Source of the DNA: an uncultured Erysipelotrichaceae bacterium
GTDB taxonomy: Bacteria; Bacillota_I; Bacilli_A; RFN20; CAG-826
Assembly: GCA_902791935.1 (NCBI GenBank)
Contig: CADAXQ010000013.1
Coordinates: forward strand, 1-46,917
DNA length: 46,917 nt
Direction of reading: 5' to 3'
Of the stretch, positions 17,047 to 25,535 are shown one piece after another. Position numbers and translations under genes: made by a program. Position 1 is the stretch's first letter; each line of letters begins with the position of its first letter. The notes beneath the pieces were generated by a model. The model was not told the origin of the DNA. It did not search any database and saw only the letters and a program-made list of their open reading frames with translations.

Positions 17047-17391
17047 GCATTGAATCCCGCTACACTGGCCTGCCCATATGGCATTCGTAGTCTTTCTAAG
17101 ATGGAAAAGATGTATCATCTCCGAACGGGTGGAAATCCATCTCCGTGGACCGGAAATATTTGGATTAACGCGAACTATTTCTTGTATTTGGCTGAAAAGA
17201 ACTATGGCTGTGCCAAGGAAGCAAGGGACCTTGCGGTCGCTACCATCAAGATGTTAGGAGAAGACATCTTACAAAATGGTGCCATGCATGAGTTCTATCA
17301 TTCGGATACAGGCGCCAGTTGTTACAGCCTCGGTTTCCAAAGCTGGAACATGTTAGCGTATTACATGGTCCAAGACTTAAAGAAGGAATAG
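17047..17391 (+). pseudogene. 3' stump of an (alpha/alpha)6-barrel glycoside hydrolase (MGH1/GH63-like)
   Basis: Plus-strand frame of about 110 codons with the conserved C-terminus of mannosylglycerate hydrolase/GH63-like enzymes: PYGIRSLSK, NPSPWTGNIWINANYF, EFYHSDTGASC, FQSWNML. The upstream catalytic region is absent and no real start exists. The fragment abuts the 5'-truncated AlbA gene on the opposite strand, so the junction at about 17046 joins the broken 5' sides of two genes. It keeps its own terminator. The enzyme probably belonged to the adjacent carbohydrate locus. Confidence 0.75.
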
Positions 17392-17402
17392 CAAAAGATA
17401 AG

Positions 17403-17431
17403 CCTCTCATCGTTTGTTTGAGAGGTTTTTT
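17403..17431 (+). terminator. Terminator of the glycoside hydrolase remnant
   Basis: Plus-strand stem CCTCTCA/TGAGAGG with a 9-base loop and six T, 12 bases after the stop at 17391. Confidence 0.85.
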
Positions 17432-17504
17432 CTTACGATAACCTACCATGATATTTCAAAATGTAGGTTACAAAAAATTAAGCACAAAATCTTGTGTTCC
17501 AGGC

Positions 17505-18389
17505 TTATCCTTTAAGCCCGCCGCCGATTTGAATATCCATCATCTTATCGTGGAAGATGGTGAAAAGAACAATCGTCGGAAGCATGCACATGAATAAGCC
17601 GGCATAATAGACGGGATAGTTGTTATAAGTCTCCACTACTTTTTGGTAGGAATAAAGACCCGATGCGAGAGTTGGTAAATCCGGGAAGAAGATTAACGGG
17701 GTATCCGTATTTGCCCAGCAAGCGATGAAATCAGACAACGCCAAAGCGGAAAGAGGGCTGATGACCTGCGGTAACATCACTTGGAAGAAAACACGCCAAT
17801 GGCCTGCCCCATCGACAAAAGCTGCTTCAGCATAACTCCAGTCAATGGAACTAAACGATGCATAAAGAATAATGAATGTTCCGCCAACGGCAGAAAGCAT
17901 AACAACGATGTAGAAAGGCGAATCATAACCACCTAACGCCTTAAGGAACTGTAATTGAGATGCTTGTGCGCCAATAATTGGGATCATCATGGCAACCACC
18001 GCGAAACCATGGATGAATCGACGGCCAGGGAAGCGATATTTCGCGCAAACATAGGCGCCCATGGTGGAAGCAGTGAAGTTAATCAGCACGCTCCCAACCG
18101 CATACCAAAGAGAGTTTCCAAGCATCGCGAGAACGCTTGTTCCTCGAGCGGACAAATCCGTCCATGCGCGGGCATAGTTCTGAATTTCAAAGGACCGGAA
18201 TGCTGGGAAAATGGTGTTTTGATATTCGTAGTCACTTTCTAGCGAGACCATAATGCCATAGACATACGGCACAAAAATAATGACTAAATAGAGAGCGAAA
18301 AGCACCGAAATCACGATGGAAATCGTTGAAGCAGCAATGTGTTTTCTACGTTTATGACCCCGCATGAGGGCAACTTGATTTTGTTCCAT
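17505..18389 (-). CDS. CUT1 sugar ABC transporter permease, MalG type
   Basis: 294 residues with six predicted membrane segments. The EAA loop that contacts the ATPase is visible (YAEAAFVDGAGHWRVFFQVM, then LPQ). A long cytoplasmic N-terminus precedes the first helix (SIVISVLFALYLVIIFVPYV). It forms the membrane channel with the MalF-type partner, whose stop lies 1 base upstream of this start (TGATATG), so the genes are coupled. It is the last gene of the minus arm of the carbohydrate locus. Confidence 0.92.
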   Translation of the reverse strand: MEQNQVALMRGHKRRKHIAASTISIVISVLFALYLVIIFVPYVYGIMVSLESDYEYQNTIFPAFRSFEIQNYARAWTDLSARGTSVLAMLGNSLWYAVGSVLINFTASTMGAYVCAKYRFPGRRFIHGFAVVAMMIPIIGAQASQLQFLKALGGYDSPFYIVVMLSAVGGTFIILYASFSSIDWSYAEAAFVDGAGHWRVFFQVMLPQVISPLSALALSDFIACWANTDTPLIFFPDLPTLASGLYSYQKVVETYNNYPVYYAGLFMCMLPTIVLFTIFHDKMMDIQIGGGLKG

Positions 18390-18390
18390 A

Positions 18391-19350
18391 TCAATACGTT
18401 ACCCCCGAATCGATTTTGTTGATGATAAGGCGCGTCACGATAAGAATCGGGATGCCACAAAGCGTAAAAATCACGCCGATAGCAGCTGGATAGTTCGTAT
18501 AACCATCCCAAACCTGTTGGAAGATCCAGTAACCCAACGTCTGCGTACCGAGGGATATGGATTGATCCCCGGTGAAGTAAAGGATCGGCCCTGATGCCGT
18601 GAAAATTAAGGCGACATCCATTAATAAGAACGTCGAGAATGTGCTCCAAGTCATCGGCACAATAATGGACCAGAATTCACGCCACAACGAACAACCATCA
18701 AGCTTAGAAGCGTCAATGATATCCTGTGGAATACGGTTCATAGACCCAATGAAAATCAAATAAGTTGTGCCGCAACCAGTCAAGAAAAGATAAATCGCGA
18801 TGGCCCAGTTCGCGCTGGTGGAATAAGAAAACGGATTGGGATATTCGACCCCCGTCATGTTCTTCCATAATGTCCAAAACGGACCCATTTCTTGGATTAA
18901 ATTCTTATAAATCGTGACCGAAATAATCGGCGGAACAAGCGAAGGCAAGAACAAAAGATAACGATAAACCTTATAGCCCGGAATCTTTTTGTAAAGGAAA
19001 TAGGCGACAAAGTAGCAAATAAACAGTTGAATGATGCCAATTAAGAAATAACGTAGGGTATTTAACAATGCCACTGTGATTTCGCCATTATTGGCTAAAT
19101 CGGTGAAGAAACGTTGGAATTGGTTAAGGGACCAATGCGAAGTCGCTGTTCCTGGCATGCCGTCATTGAAAGCCAACATGACCGAATAGGAGTTCACGAT
19201 AAAATAACGAATGATATCGTAAATGGCAGGAATGCACATGATGGCGCAAAAAACATAAGCGCCCTTTCGCATCGCTTTCGGAAATCCACTCTTTTCGTGA
19301 GAAGGTCTTCGTCGAATTCTGGAATTGCTTGGTCTTACTTGGCTCGCCAT
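18391..19350 (-). CDS. CUT1 sugar ABC transporter permease, MalF type
   Basis: 319 residues, six membrane helices, EAA loop IIDASKLDGCSLWREFWSII. The N-terminus is basic (RPSNSRIRRRPSHEK). It pairs with the MalG-type protein to import a sugar, probably an oligosaccharide, captured by the lipoprotein encoded at 23.9 kb. GAGGT lies 9 bases upstream of the ATG, inside the 3' end of the TIM-barrel gene only 7 bases away. The low spacing throughout suggests one operon from 20.8 to 17.5 kb. Confidence 0.92.
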   Translation of the reverse strand: MASQVRPSNSRIRRRPSHEKSGFPKAMRKGAYVFCAIMCIPAIYDIIRYFIVNSYSVMLAFNDGMPGTATSHWSLNQFQRFFTDLANNGEITVALLNTLRYFLIGIIQLFICYFVAYFLYKKIPGYKVYRYLLFLPSLVPPIISVTIYKNLIQEMGPFWTLWKNMTGVEYPNPFSYSTSANWAIAIYLFLTGCGTTYLIFIGSMNRIPQDIIDASKLDGCSLWREFWSIIVPMTWSTFSTFLLMDVALIFTASGPILYFTGDQSISLGTQTLGYWIFQQVWDGYTNYPAAIGVIFTLCGIPILIVTRLIINKIDSGVTY

Positions 19351-19357
19351 TACGCCA

Positions 19358-20791
19358 TTACCTCGGGATTACAAACGCCCCGTCTCCTTGGCTTAAATTC
19401 AGCCGAAGTTTGCCATCGAGCAGATCCACGACTTTTGCTTCGTTGTTTTGATAGACAACCGCTTTTTGACAGCCACTAAAATCCAAGGTCACAATGTCTG
19501 TTTGCTCCAACAAAGGATGGGTATAGTTTACAACCATGTAGCCATCTTGTTTCCCTTTTTGGAAGCAACCGACGACGGTGTCCAAACGAGAATTCACCCC
19601 TTTTAAGACGCCTCTATCGGCATCCGAAATCGTGTATTTTTCGCAAGCTGCAAAACTGGCTTCGTTTTGTCGCATGCTTTCGCTCGAAGCACGAGACAAT
19701 GAAACCCCGCGCCAATCAAAGCCTAAAATAGCGTCACTCATCCATAATGAACGGTCATTCGCCTCTTTCACCATGTCATAAATGCGTTTGTTTCCGTCAT
19801 CATCGACAATGCCATACATGTCGAAGGCGCTTAAGGAACGATAGCAGAAATATTCGAGCACTTTTGCTCCCATAGCGAAGGCAGTATAGATCTGGAACGA
19901 CACTTCTTCAGGGCTCGTGATATCAATCAAATGAGCCATTGGGTTCGTATTCATGAAAGTCTGAAGACAGATGCTTAATTTTGATTTCTTTCCATCTTCG
20001 ACGGAGTCGTTATAACGTTTATTCACCGTGGCAGCGACTAATAGATCACTTAAATAGCCTTGATCTAGTTGGTCTTCGGCGCTTAAGGGGTAGCGATCGA
20101 TGGAAAGGTCACGCGGACAAGCGTTAAGCGGCGTCAAAATGTTGTCCGCGTAATATTGCAAGAATTCTTCGTAAGTGTGACCAGGAAAATGGTCATAGGA
20201 AGAACTGGGAACATGGTTCATGTGCCAAAAAGCGTCGGGATAGTATTGGTTTTTCCAGTTGACGAGTTTTCCATATCGGTCCATCGCCGCATAAAGCGGT
20301 TTGTCTTCCGGAGTTGTCATATAAGGTTCATCGGCCATATAGAAGCCTTTGATGCAGTCAACGGCTTGGAACTCCGTGGTAACGTCCCGAGGAGATAACG
20401 AATACGGAGTACCGTAATTAGAACCCTGTTTCGTTTCACTATTTTGAAAATAGTCCTCGTCGTTATAGTAATTTCGAATCCAAACATCGAGACCCTGTTC
20501 CCCTACTTTTCGGCAAGCCTCAAGATAGGCGGGATTCAGTTTTCCCTCTTTTGCAAACGGAATATAGTCTTCGGTCATCAAAAAAGTATTGAGACCCAAA
20601 TCACGGTATTCATCGACATCTTCTTCTAGGGTTGGATTCGGGGTTAAGTCAGCAAAAGTGATGAGCTTCTCCCCGCTTTTGAACTCTTCGGGATCAATCG
20701 ACACCTTTGGGGTGTCGGCTTTTTGCCCGCAAGCACAAAGACAAAGCGTGCCAATGGAGAGGAGGAGTGCGTGAATCTTTCTTTTGCCCAT
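19358..20791 (-). CDS. Secreted TIM-barrel lipoprotein, putative glycoside hydrolase
   Basis: About 477 residues with a lipoprotein leader (MGKRKIHALLLSIGTLCLCAC). The body looks like a TIM barrel: FADLTPNPTLEEDVDEY, then GLNTFLMTEDYIPF, GFYMADEPYM with a probable acid/base Glu in ADEP, LSIDRYPL and VLEYFCYRS. A beta-rich C-terminus ends GDGAFVIPR. It is clearly a paralogue of the cytoplasmic protein at 28.1 kb. It probably trims glycans at the cell surface for the transporter, but the CAZy family cannot be named from sequence. The start at 20791 has AAGGG upstream; an upstream extension lacks support. Confidence 0.78.
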   Translation of the reverse strand: MGKRKIHALLLSIGTLCLCACGQKADTPKVSIDPEEFKSGEKLITFADLTPNPTLEEDVDEYRDLGLNTFLMTEDYIPFAKEGKLNPAYLEACRKVGEQGLDVWIRNYYNDEDYFQNSETKQGSNYGTPYSLSPRDVTTEFQAVDCIKGFYMADEPYMTTPEDKPLYAAMDRYGKLVNWKNQYYPDAFWHMNHVPSSSYDHFPGHTYEEFLQYYADNILTPLNACPRDLSIDRYPLSAEDQLDQGYLSDLLVAATVNKRYNDSVEDGKKSKLSICLQTFMNTNPMAHLIDITSPEEVSFQIYTAFAMGAKVLEYFCYRSLSAFDMYGIVDDDGNKRIYDMVKEANDRSLWMSDAILGFDWRGVSLSRASSESMRQNEASFAACEKYTISDADRGVLKGVNSRLDTVVGCFQKGKQDGYMVVNYTHPLLEQTDIVTLDFSGCQKAVVYQNNEAKVVDLLDGKLRLNLSQGDGAFVIPR

Positions 20792-21006
20792 ACTTTTTTC
20801 CCTTTCGCAACTCAATGACCGGAAGAACGTCAAAATTATCTTCGATTGTCTTTGCTTTTACTGGAGTTAAGACCAATGGAATGTTCCTAGCAAAAGTCTA
20901 CCACCCATACCGTAGAGGAAAAAGAATAGGACTAACAATAACATTCATTTGTTTCATGATTTCTATGATTTTTTTAGGATAAATAAAAAAGGAAAAAATC
21001 CGCGAA

Positions 21007-21942
21007 TTAATGATTTTCTTTCGAAGATGCATATACCTCTTCTTTTCGGACTCCTCGCTCTGACTGGAAGAACTCCAGTTTCGGTTTTACGAGCTTTTCC
21101 CGGTATTCTCCTGGTGCAATGCCCATTTGTTCTTTGAAATTCGTGTTGAAAACCTGCACCGATCGGTAACCAACTGCTTTTGCGATCTCTTGTATAGACA
21201 TGCTGGTTTCTTCTAAATAAGCACAGCTTTTCTTGATGCGAATCTCGTTTTGTTTCTTCTTCGGCGTTGTTTTTAATTCTTTGGCAAACAAAGCACGCAT
21301 ATAAGAAGAAGAGATGCCGACACTGCGAGAGACTTCTTCCATAGAAAGGTTGCGGTCAAAGTTATCATCCAATAAAGATAAGATCCGACGTAAATAATAA
21401 TTTTGTTTGTTATTTTCTTCCGCTTGGGTGGCACAACTTAAGATTTCTAAGAAGAATCGCTTTAAATCCAAATCGAATTTCGCCCAATCAATTTGGGAAA
21501 AATGACTGGTATCCTTCGCATATTTTTGTAAATCCAGCATTCGCATCATGATAGAACCTGTATCATTAACGACAAAACGAGATGCCCCTTTGGCAAAGAA
21601 TCGTTCCATTCGAGGAAAAGAATTTACATATTCCGAAGACCGTAGGTGGTCCATGATGTTGCCTTCGTTGCAACTTAACTCCATTGTGATGGTCTTTAAA
21701 CTATTCGGAATAACGGACTTGTGATAAACGAACGGCAATAAAACCAATAATTGGTGGGAAAACAAATGAAAGGCGTTTTCCTTGCCGTTTTCATCTAAAT
21801 CTACCGAAACCAGCTCTCCTCCTAAGACATAGGAGAATTCAATCGTGTTGTGATTGTGAAAAAGCATCTTTGGCTTTTTTTCTTCTAAGGAATAGTTATC
21901 GATAGAATAAACTTTTAAGACGATGTTATTTTTTGGTTCCAT
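21007..21942 (-). CDS. AraC family regulator of the carbohydrate locus
   Basis: 311 residues. The N-terminal cupin-like sensor includes MLFHNHNTIEFSYVLGGELV. The C-terminal double helix-turn-helix is SMEEVSRSVGISSSYMRALF and SIQEIAKAVGYRSVQVFNTN, ending in the AraC signature (FKEQMGIAPGEYREK). Such proteins sense sugars and activate polysaccharide loci. It lies between the transport genes and the YesL-like gene and most likely controls both arms, perhaps through the palindrome at 23712-23727. Confidence 0.88.
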   Translation of the reverse strand: MEPKNNIVLKVYSIDNYSLEEKKPKMLFHNHNTIEFSYVLGGELVSVDLDENGKENAFHLFSHQLLVLLPFVYHKSVIPNSLKTITMELSCNEGNIMDHLRSSEYVNSFPRMERFFAKGASRFVVNDTGSIMMRMLDLQKYAKDTSHFSQIDWAKFDLDLKRFFLEILSCATQAEENNKQNYYLRRILSLLDDNFDRNLSMEEVSRSVGISSSYMRALFAKELKTTPKKKQNEIRIKKSCAYLEETSMSIQEIAKAVGYRSVQVFNTNFKEQMGIAPGEYREKLVKPKLEFFQSERGVRKEEVYASSKENH

Positions 21943-21990
21943 GCCTAGAGAATAGCAAAAAAGTGAAAATACTGAAAGATATCGCCTTAA

Positions 21991-22833
21991 CTATTTCTTC
22001 CGAATAATGCCTTTGTCATAAATCTCAGGGTAATAGTCTTGATTAATGACTTTATCAAACGCGTAATTTTGCTCTAGCTGGTAAGCTAACAACATCAAAG
22101 GCCCCAGGAAAATGATGGTAATGGCGATCGCAATCCATTTCCAAGTCACAGAAGGGATAAAAGTAAGCAACAAGGGAAGACACAGGAACAGCAACGCTAA
22201 CAACGACGATGGAGTTTTGAAATAAACAGTGAACGCATTGCTTAATTTTTCTCGAAACGTCATCTTATAAATTTGATCCATCCCCATGAGGTAGCAGAAC
22301 GGAACCAGCAATAAGAATGCTGTAAATCCAAAAGGCAACGCATTGAAAATCAAAGAAGGAAGCGGGCTCATCATCACAAAATCATCAATGAGATAAAGCA
22401 ACGATAAAAGGAGAAAAACGACAAGATAAGAACGCCAGCAAGATTGAATTCCTTCTTTAAAGTCTTGCCAAAAGAATAAGGGATCTTCCCAGGAAAGTCG
22501 TAACAATATCCGTCCTAGTCCCGCCATACCGATACTGAAAGCGGCTGCCAGCGGAATCAAAATCAAATCCCCAAAGAAAGCAATTTGTCGAAGCATGTCT
22601 GATGCCGTGGCTTGATCGATCTCTTGAGCGGCCAGCGACGAATAAACCGAAGACGAGTAAATGTCACGGACGACATAGGCCGCGATCATCGGCAAAGCAA
22701 AAAGAAACAACAATCCTCCGAAAGCCAAAAGATATTGATGGCGAAGTTTGATAATGTCGAAAAACTCTTCCCATCGGTTATGAGGCAACATGCTACGTGT
22801 GAAATCGCCTTTGGGTGCCTTATTCTTTGCCAC
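21991..22833 (-). CDS. Polytopic membrane protein, YesL/DUF624-like
   Basis: About 280 residues with five or six hydrophobic helices (YLLAFGGLLFLFALPMIAAY; SYLVVFLLLSLLYLI; LLALLFLCLPLLLTFIPSV). The central GMAGLGRILLRLSWEDP region resembles the DUF624/YesL proteins found with CUT1 sugar transporters, whose role is unknown. I place the start at a GTG at 22833 with AGGCGG about 9 bases upstream. It overlaps the ABC ATPase stop by 14 bases, indicating translational coupling. An alternative GTG at 22851 is possible. Confidence 0.65.
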   Translation of the reverse strand: MAKNKAPKGDFTRSMLPHNRWEEFFDIIKLRHQYLLAFGGLLFLFALPMIAAYVVRDIYSSSVYSSLAAQEIDQATASDMLRQIAFFGDLILIPLAAAFSIGMAGLGRILLRLSWEDPLFFWQDFKEGIQSCWRSYLVVFLLLSLLYLIDDFVMMSPLPSLIFNALPFGFTAFLLLVPFCYLMGMDQIYKMTFREKLSNAFTVYFKTPSSLLALLFLCLPLLLTFIPSVTWKWIAIAITIIFLGPLMLLAYQLEQNYAFDKVINQDYYPEIYDKGIIRKK

Positions 22834-23569
22834 TAGGAACCACCGCCTCACAATCTAATCGCATGGCAACAATCGTCGGATGAGAAGAACAATAAACCTC
22901 ATCCGCATTTCCTTGCATGATGACCTTGCCTTCATCTAGCACCACAATATGTTCTCCAGAAAGTAACGCTTCCTTGATATCATGGGTCACATAAACGACC
23001 GTTACTTCTTTCTTGGCAGCATATGCACGAATCATGTCTAAAAATTCTTTCCGATGGAGTTGGTCCAAGCTAGAAAATGGTTCGTCTAACAACAATATCT
23101 TTGGATCCTTAATCAAGGCCCTTGCCATCGCGACTCGTTGCTTCTGACCTTCAGAAAGATGCCGTGGCTTTCTTGTTAGGCAGTCCGAAATGTCGAACGC
23201 CTTTGCCAAAGAATAAACCTTATTAATCACCTCTTCACGAGGCAGTTTCATCACCCTTAAAGGAAAAGCAATATTCTCAAAAATGGTCATCGAAGGATAG
23301 AGCTTAATGCCCTGACTTACATAAGCTAATTCTCTCTTTTGCGGGGGGATGTCCGCCATATTTTGCGTATCAAAGTAGATTTTTCCTTCATAATCCGCAA
23401 GGCCAGAGACTGCCCTTAATAACGTGGTCTTTCCCGAACCAGAAGGTCCAATTAAAACGTTAAAAGCTTTATTTTCAAAGACCGTCGAAGCACCATCGAG
23501 TGCCAAAAAATCTTCATTGCGATTTAAATGATAGGCAACCGTGACATGATCCAACGTGATTTTTGGCAT
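22820..23569 (-). CDS. Sugar ABC transporter ATPase (MsmX/MalK-like, short)
   Basis: About 249 residues. Walker A GPSGSGKT, Q-loop YVSQGIKLYPSMT, ABC signature LSEGQKQR, Walker B ILLLDEP and the switch histidine in VYVTHD are all present. It lacks the C-terminal TOBE/regulatory domain of MalK (about 370 residues), so it is a trimmed subunit energising the permeases at 17.5-19.4 kb. I favour MPKITLDHV (23569) as the start. No ribosome site precedes it, but TATAAT sits 6 bases upstream, so the mRNA may be leaderless; the longer start at 23596 also lacks a ribosome site. Confidence 0.88.
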   Translation of the reverse strand: MPKITLDHVTVAYHLNRNEDFLALDGASTVFENKAFNVLIGPSGSGKTTLLRAVSGLADYEGKIYFDTQNMADIPPQKRELAYVSQGIKLYPSMTIFENIAFPLRVMKLPREEVINKVYSLAKAFDISDCLTRKPRHLSEGQKQRVAMARALIKDPKILLLDEPFSSLDQLHRKEFLDMIRAYAAKKEVTVVYVTHDIKEALLSGEHIVVLDEGKVIMQGNADEVYCSSHPTIVAMRLDCEAVVPSGKE

Positions 23570-23711
23570 AGAAAAATTATAGAGAAGACCCTCCATGAAA
23601 GGTAGAGTTTGACCCTAAGGAAAGAAACGCGCAATCCTAAAATTAATCATAGAAAAAATGAAGCAAATGAAAGATATTGCTTATACTAGCCTTTTTCCTA
23701 TATAGCATGGG

Positions 23712-23727
23712 TGATAAAATTTTATCA
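23712..23727. promoter_or_regulatory. Perfect 16-bp palindrome between divergent carbohydrate operons
   Basis: TGATAAAATTTTATCA, perfectly symmetric, in the 282-base gap between the ABC ATPase and the solute-binding lipoprotein. It is a candidate operator serving both directions. The binding protein is not known. Confidence 0.55.
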
Positions 23728-23878
23728 GCATAAACGATTGCTGGCTTTAAACCAATCGGGACCATAAGAAACAAAAAGAGATAACCATTCTCTTCTTGCG
23801 AATTCTTAACCGCGTCAACCACCAAAAGCTATCGTGACAATCGGCGTTTGTTCAGCCAAAAAACGGGAGAAAACAAAA

Positions 23879-25516
23879 ATGAAAGACAAAATGAAAAAAG
23901 GTCTATTGTTGTTTGTCGGATCGCTATTACTTGCAACGACTTCATGCGTTCAAAAATCAGGCGATGATACGAACGGAAGAGAGCGTTCCTTTACGTTTTG
24001 CTACTATGATTCGGCCTATGGTTCTAGCTGGATTGATGCCGTCATCAAAGACTACACCGAAAACGTGAACAAAAATGTCTGGATCAATACCCGCGCCTCC
24101 ACGGATAACGAGGACGCCAGAACCAAAATTAAAGCCGGTGTTGGTACATTTGACTTATATCAAATCGAAGTTGGCATGTTCAATAACCAAGACTATCTCG
24201 AACCGTTAGATGACTTAATGGATACCGATTTAGCCAGCGTAACAGCCAATTTTGATGCCGCTGATCAAGAAAGCGGCGTCAAGGTCAAAGACAAAATCGG
24301 TGCGAACATGATCTCTTTCTACACCGAAGGGGACCACATCTATCAAATGAATCAAACCAGTGGCACCGGCTGGAACTGGGCTTACAACCAAGATACGTTA
24401 GATGAAGCGCTTGGTGCTGGTAACTATCAGCTCCCCAAAACGACGGATGAATTCTTTAAGATGGGGGATGACCTTTATTCAAAAGGTATTTATCTCACTG
24501 CATTCCCGGGTTCTGACACAAAAGGTGGCGAGTATACGCGTTATGCGTACAAGATTTGGTTCGCACAACGTATGGGCTTGACTGCACGTGACCACTACTT
24601 CAAAGGTGAAGTCTTAGGGAGCGATGGCACTTATGCCCGTGATGAAGAAGAACCAAAAATGGTCACCGATAACCGCAAAGCGATTGAAGACACCTATCAA
24701 GTAGTGACCAAACTTTGCACACCAAGCAGCAATGGCCAATATATGCATAATCGCAGTTCCGTCTTCCAATATCGGGATGTGGATTCCTTACTCTATGGGG
24801 CGAAATACAAAGGCCAAACCGTTCCTAAGATTGCGTTCCACTATGTCGGTGGCTGGCTAGAAAACGAAGTCCAGTCCTATATCAATGCAGGCACGATCAA
24901 AGACGGGCAGAACATTCGCGCCATGAAAATGCCAGTGATTTCTTCCATCATCGATCGTTTACCTACCGTCAACGACGACGCGACGCTTTCAAAAGTCGTG
25001 AGTTATGTCGATGGGGAAGGCGAAGCACCAGCAGGCGTCAGCGAAGACGATATCGCTGCCGTTCGGGAGGCTCGTAACCTCATTGCCGAACTCAATTGCC
25101 GTGAATTTGTGATTCCCAAGAGCGCGAAGAACAAAGAAGACATCAAAAACTTCTTAGCCTATCTCACCACAAAACGGGCACAGCGCATTGCCGCAAAAGC
25201 CTGCAACGGCACGAATACGCTTCCTTATGGCTATGTTCCAACGGAAGAAGACATGGGATTCAAACTATCAAATTATAAAAAAGATTATCAAAAATTATCG
25301 CAAGAATGCCAGGCCATCGATGTCTCAAATTCCGACAACAGTTTTGCATTGTTCATGAATATTGAGTGGTGTACCAATAGCAACGGCCTCACCATAACCA
25401 TCTTTAACGGAACGGCGCAACCGCTCGACAAAATATATGAGGCTACTTATGGCAAATTAAAACCAAACTGGAAAACGATGATTGCGCAGTATAAGAACCG
25501 TTACGGCGAAAATTAA
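23879..25516 (+). CDS. Sugar-binding lipoprotein of the ABC transporter
   Basis: 545 residues. The signal peptide has lipobox LATTSC. The mature protein starts with the usual family-1 solute-binding pattern (SFTFCYYDSAYGSSWIDAVI, then DLYQIEVGMFNNQDYLEPLDDLM) and has the late KNKEDIKNFLAYLTTKRAQ hinge motif. It is longer than typical sugar-binding proteins (about 430), which suggests a large oligosaccharide ligand. GGGAG lies 9 bases before the ATG at 23879, so the upstream frame start is rejected. It heads the plus arm, with the modular lipoproteins downstream. Confidence 0.9.
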   Translation: MKDKMKKGLLLFVGSLLLATTSCVQKSGDDTNGRERSFTFCYYDSAYGSSWIDAVIKDYTENVNKNVWINTRASTDNEDARTKIKAGVGTFDLYQIEVGMFNNQDYLEPLDDLMDTDLASVTANFDAADQESGVKVKDKIGANMISFYTEGDHIYQMNQTSGTGWNWAYNQDTLDEALGAGNYQLPKTTDEFFKMGDDLYSKGIYLTAFPGSDTKGGEYTRYAYKIWFAQRMGLTARDHYFKGEVLGSDGTYARDEEEPKMVTDNRKAIEDTYQVVTKLCTPSSNGQYMHNRSSVFQYRDVDSLLYGAKYKGQTVPKIAFHYVGGWLENEVQSYINAGTIKDGQNIRAMKMPVISSIIDRLPTVNDDATLSKVVSYVDGEGEAPAGVSEDDIAAVREARNLIAELNCREFVIPKSAKNKEDIKNFLAYLTTKRAQRIAAKACNGTNTLPYGYVPTEEDMGFKLSNYKKDYQKLSQECQAIDVSNSDNSFALFMNIEWCTNSNGLTITIFNGTAQPLDKIYEATYGKLKPNWKTMIAQYKNRYGEN

Positions 25517-25535
25517 CCGAAAAGAAGGAGAGAAC

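Noticed and set aside
16329..17084. An intact 251-residue protein starting at 17084
   Set aside because: Its first residues come from the antisense of the glycoside hydrolase fragment, and the frame ends at a nonsense codon before the family tail.
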